Positions 5,073 through 6,746 of a DNA stretch of 6,746 nt are shown here, one piece after another; position 1 is the stretch's first letter; the number at the start of each line of letters is the position of its first letter. A program made the position numbers and the translations under genes. This DNA comes from Pseudomonadota bacterium (GTDB lineage: Bacteria > Desulfobacterota > Desulfobacteria > Desulfobacterales > RPRI01), in the NCBI GenBank assembly GCA_018830925.1, contig JAHJRK010000015.1, positions 1-6,746 of the forward strand, read 5' to 3'. Below the pieces are notes generated by a model. It saw only the letters and a program-made list of their open reading frames with translations. It made no database searches and had not been told where the DNA came from.

Positions 5073-5159
5073 CAGACGATGCCTGACCCGGTTCCTATAT
5101 TGCGGCAATTCTCGAAAAACGAACCTTTTGTCCAATAGGTTTCTTGCTAGCCAGTCCAT
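5067..5159 (-). CDS. Possible 30-residue small ORF
   Basis: ATG at 5159 with a good ribosome site, GGAGGGG, about 3 nt upstream; stop TGA at 5069-5067. The product is short and very basic, starting MDWLARNLLDKR and ending RHRLY. The ribosome site follows GTTGGAG (5172-5166), which resembles an R' box, so this could be a minimal cassette gene or the start of a decayed one. There is no homology that I recognise, and the reading rests only on the ribosome site and frame. Confidence 0.25.
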   Translation of the reverse strand: MDWLARNLLDKRFVFRELPQYRNRVRHRLY

Positions 5160-5240
5160 ATTCCCCTCCAACATGGTTACATGGCATTGGGTTCACTAAC
5201 CGACCCTTTAGATACGGTAATTTGTTATCATTATTTGCGT

Positions 5241-5295
5241 TAGAAATCTACTAGTTTCATGAAAATGTTCGATCTACTGCTTTCAGGAGGAAGCT
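5241..5295 (+). repeat. Degenerate direct repeat, copy A
   Basis: TAGAAATCTACTA (5241-5253) and TGCTTTCAGGAGGAAGCT (5278-5295) match blocks in copy B at 6332-6383, with identical 37-nt spacing between block starts. The first block differs at one base; the second carries a 3-nt insertion. The two copies bracket the SHOCT-domain gene. Confidence 0.6.
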
Positions 5296-5337
5296 ATACA
5301 TGCGCATCATTCAAGTCATCTGGTGGTTGGACGTTCA

Positions 5338-6144
5338 TTAATATCTTTCCAGGGTCTTTTTCTTTTGAACTTCAAACTCTTCTTCAGTCAATACACCTTT
5401 ATCTTTTAGTTCTTTTAGCTTAAGCAACTCATTATATAAATCTGGTTTTTTATCATTTTCTATATTTATATCTTGTTTAGTGGCAGATGTTTTATCGCCA
5501 ATATGGACGATCTTTTGTTCATCCGTATATACTTGAAATTTAGTGCCCTTTGAAATTTCAGCATTTATACCACGTTTAAGGAGAGCAAAAGGGCCAATAA
5601 AAATACCTGTTACAAGGACAGCTCCTATTCTGTTTTTACCTTCTTGACTTTTAACAGTACGTAATTTGATCGGTTGATTATCGATAGTTGAGGTGGATTC
5701 AATGCTAATCTTTAGGTTCCCCCCCAATCCTCCCCTCTTCGCTCTTCTGGCAGCAGACACAGAACCTTTTACAATCGCGCCTTCTTTAATAACGGCTACA
5801 CCGTCAACCACTAAATCCTCGTACATTTTAAATATAATTACTGTGCCTGTAACTGCTGTTTTACTTGATATAGTTTCCGTAGTCACTACAGAAATTTCTG
5901 TTCCATCAGGTATAACAACTTCTCTTGCAATCTCTGGGTTTTGCTGTGCAAATCGTACCTCTCGTATTTCCGTTTGTAAGGTTTTCTCTGCAATGGGTGC
6001 CTGTTTAACTTCCTGTACGGTGCTCCCATCTTTATATTCCACACCTTTAATGTTTTCGGTTTGAGCAAAAGAAAAGGTATAAACAAATATAATAAATATG
6101 ATTATTATGGCGCAGGTCCAAGCTTTTTTGTGGTATGGTCTCAT
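5338..6144 (-). CDS. Secreted protein with C-terminal SHOCT domain, unknown function
   Basis: A protein of 268 residues from ATG at 6144. An in-frame ATG at 6183 would put 13 residues ahead of a good signal peptide. GGAGGAG lies 11 nt before the chosen start and AGGG lies closer. Residues 1-27 form a signal peptide or membrane anchor (HKKAW, then an Ile/Phe-rich core ending SFA|Q). Residues about 77-207 form a beta-rich domain with IPDGTEISV, SSKTAVTGTVIIF, VVDGVAVIKEGAIVKGSV, a basic loop RRAKRGG, KISIESTSTIDNQPIKL and a Gly/Phe-rich hydrophobic run (174-188). This pattern recurs in bacterial secreted proteins but I cannot name it. Residues about 235-265 (LYNELLKLKELKDKGVLTEEEFEVQKKK) match the SHOCT motif, often found at protein C-termini with unknown, possibly oligomerising, roles. 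GTCCAAC (5332-5326) follows the stop like an attC R'' box, but no full site is visible. Confidence 0.8.
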   Translation of the reverse strand: MRPYHKKAWTCAIIIIFIIFVYTFSFAQTENIKGVEYKDGSTVQEVKQAPIAEKTLQTEIREVRFAQQNPEIAREVVIPDGTEISVVTTETISSKTAVTGTVIIFKMYEDLVVDGVAVIKEGAIVKGSVSAARRAKRGGLGGNLKISIESTSTIDNQPIKLRTVKSQEGKNRIGAVLVTGIFIGPFALLKRGINAEISKGTKFQVYTDEQKIVHIGDKTSATKQDINIENDKKPDLYNELLKLKELKDKGVLTEEEFEVQKKKTLERY

Positions 6145-6201
6145 ACCCTGTCGATCTCCTCCGGTTAAAAGTTTGAAAAGCAATCTTGGCTTTAAAGCAC
6201 A

Positions 6202-6233
6202 AAACCCCGCTCTCTTTTCGAGAAACGGGGTTT
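6202..6233 (-). terminator. Strong hairpin upstream of the SHOCT-domain gene, possible terminator
   Basis: AAACCCCG (6202-6209) pairs with CGGGGTTT (6226-6233). An inner TCTC/GAGA helix (6211-6214 with 6220-6223) has a 5-nt loop. The minus-strand tail is only four T before GTG, so termination would be modest. It lies 58 nt before the gene start, so it is either a terminator for transcription arriving from the right or a leader hairpin. The U-poor tail makes either reading tentative. Confidence 0.5.
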
Positions 6234-6284
6234 CAGTATTCAGTCCATAACACCCTCATGTAAGGTTGAATGGTCCAGAAATCT

Positions 6285-6299
6285 TAATATCTGATATTA
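6285..6299. repeat. 15-bp palindrome, possible operator
   Basis: TAATATC and GATATTA are perfect inverted arms around a single T. It lies in the divergent intergenic region, about 140 bp upstream of the SHOCT-domain gene. A related ATATC-AGCA-GATAT palindrome lies at 6459-6472. Both could bind a dimeric regulator; no regulator is identified. Confidence 0.35.
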
Positions 6300-6331
6300 C
6301 GGTTGCGTTTATCAACTATCACGATTTACAT

Positions 6332-6383
6332 TAGGAATCTACTATTAAAGTGAAATTAGAAAGTTTGTTGCTTTCAGGAAGCT
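6332..6383 (+). repeat. Degenerate direct repeat, copy B
   Basis: TAGGAATCTACTA (6332-6344) and TGCTTTCAGGAAGCT (6369-6383) correspond to copy A at 5241-5295, 1091 bp away, in the same orientation. The 24 nt between the blocks are only partly similar. Confidence 0.6.
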
Positions 6384-6396
6384 GTCATCAACGTAA

Positions 6397-6429
6397 ACAC
6401 CTACCGGGCACCCGCATGCCGGGTGGTGT
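6397..6429 (+). repeat. GC-rich compound hairpin, attC-like or group II intron-like
   Basis: ACACC (6397-6401) pairs with GGTGT (6425-6429). Inside, CCGGGCA (6404-6410) pairs with TGCCGGG (6417-6423) with one G-G mismatch and a 6-nt loop. The following TGGTGTGGGAGG recalls, from memory, a conserved segment of bacterial group II introns; no reverse transcriptase or intron body is present. R boxes for an attC reading are not evident. Confidence 0.4.
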
Positions 6430-6519
6430 GGGAGGCTGAGGGAGAAAAACCATATCAAATATCAGCAGATATAATCGTTTCTAACCAGTCACTTAGTAGC
6501 TTTCCTTGGCAATTTAGAC

Positions 6520-6548
6520 TTGACAATTGTAACGTTACGGTTTACATT
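6520..6548 (+). promoter_or_regulatory. Promoter of the HigB-type toxin gene with internal palindrome
   Basis: Perfect -35 TTGACA (6520-6525), a 17-nt spacer, and -10 TACATT (6543-6548). The spacer contains the perfect 10-bp palindrome GTAACGTTAC (6529-6538), placed where a repressor would block polymerase. HigA-type antitoxins usually autorepress their operon, so this is the obvious operator candidate. Confidence 0.68.
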
Positions 6549-6554
6549 GACGGC

Positions 6555-6746
6555 ATGATAAAAACATTTGCCGATAAAGAAACGCAAAAGCTTTTTATAC
6601 AAGGCAAATCAAAAAACCTTCCTCCGGATTTGCTCCGAAGGGCCATAAGGCGATTGGAATATATCCAATTGGCAACAACTTTGAATGATCTCAAGATACC
6701 TCCAAGCAATCGGTTACATGCTCTCAAAGAAGATAGAGAAGGGCAA
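6555..6746 (+). CDS. higB: HigB-type toxin (RelE/ParE superfamily), 3' end outside window
   Basis: An open frame of 64 codons from ATG at 6555 to the window edge. The start MIKTFADKETQKLF, the segment LPPDLLRRAIRRLEYIQLA and the segment LKIPPSNRLHALKEDREGQ match the HigB family (plasmid maintenance killer protein). These toxins are ribosome-dependent mRNA endonucleases of about 92 residues, so about 30 C-terminal residues, including the catalytic end, are missing. A higA antitoxin gene would be expected just downstream on the plus strand. No Shine-Dalgarno sequence is visible, and the predicted transcription start falls on or next to the ATG, suggesting leaderless translation. The gene reads opposite to the cassette array, and its own promoter makes it independent of read-through. 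Confidence 0.85.
   Translation, partial: MIKTFADKETQKLFIQGKSKNLPPDLLRRAIRRLEYIQLATTLNDLKIPPSNRLHALKEDREGQ

Larger units (their letters stand above)
4891..5337. other. Gene-poor, AT-rich region between the array and the SHOCT-domain gene
   Basis: There is no convincing gene apart from the possible 30-residue ORF. The region contains the candidate R' box, the 12-bp inverted repeat, AT-rich palindromes and several R-box-like heptamers: GTTATCA on the plus strand at 5224-5230, CTCCAAC at 5166-5172 and GTTGGAC at 5326-5332. It also contains one copy of a direct repeat found again near 6332-6383. It looks like eroded cassette or junction DNA. Confidence 0.5.
6145..6554. other. Intergenic region between the divergent SHOCT-domain and higB-type genes
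   Basis: No gene is visible. From left to right it holds the hairpin at 6202-6233, a 15-bp palindrome TAATATC-T-GATATTA (6285-6299), copy B of the direct repeat, a GC-rich compound hairpin (6397-6429), a second ATATC/GATAT palindrome (6459-6472) and the toxin promoter. No clear promoter was found for the minus-strand gene. Confidence 0.5.

Noticed and set aside
4891..5337. attI site and integrase promoter
   Set aside because: No integrase gene or fragment is found on either strand between the array and the right edge, and the R'-like box alone is not enough.

Overview
The window looks like a chromosomal segment from an anaerobic or facultative Gram-negative bacterium. Desulfobacterota (former Deltaproteobacteria) is my best guess, for three reasons: a UGA-containing HesB/IscA-like selenoprotein, integron attC sites, and a lipoprotein with a standard lipobox. 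The taxon is an inference; there is no rRNA or tRNA to anchor it.

Layout: positions 1-1778 read on the minus strand and look like ordinary chromosome. In transcription order they hold a macro-domain protein (YmdB-like ADP-ribose hydrolase family), a HesB-like selenoprotein with an in-frame UGA and a plausible SECIS hairpin, a strong intrinsic terminator, and a crotonase-fold gene that runs off the left edge.

Positions about 1845-4921 are an integron gene-cassette array, also on the minus strand, with no integrase in the window (CALIN-like). Four attC sites can be read directly, at 1845-1901, 2441-2503, 3366-3428 and 4505-4554. Each has R''/R' boxes and imperfect inverted L boxes; an extra base on the L'' side is clear in three of them. 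The R'' box of each of the three downstream sites is the exact reverse complement of the R' box of the preceding site, as expected if each cassette was inserted by site-specific recombination. In transcription order the cassettes encode a small coiled-coil protein, an HNH-like zinc-finger protein whose C-terminus is translated from its attC, a lipoprotein consisting only of the first periplasmic (P1) domain of SecD, and a small multi-pass membrane protein.

Positions 4891-5337 are an AT-rich stretch with inverted repeats, R-box-like heptamers and one possible 30-residue ORF. It may be the eroded upstream edge of the array. Beyond it lies a secreted protein with a C-terminal SHOCT motif (5338-6144, minus), bracketed by a degenerate direct repeat. 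At the right edge a HigB-type toxin gene starts on the plus strand with its own promoter, a palindromic operator candidate and apparently no leader.

The cassettes have no evident pathway in common. The most notable items are the free-standing SecD P1 lipoprotein, the HNH-like cassette (possible defence function), the selenoprotein, and the uncharacterised 4.9-6.5 kb region.
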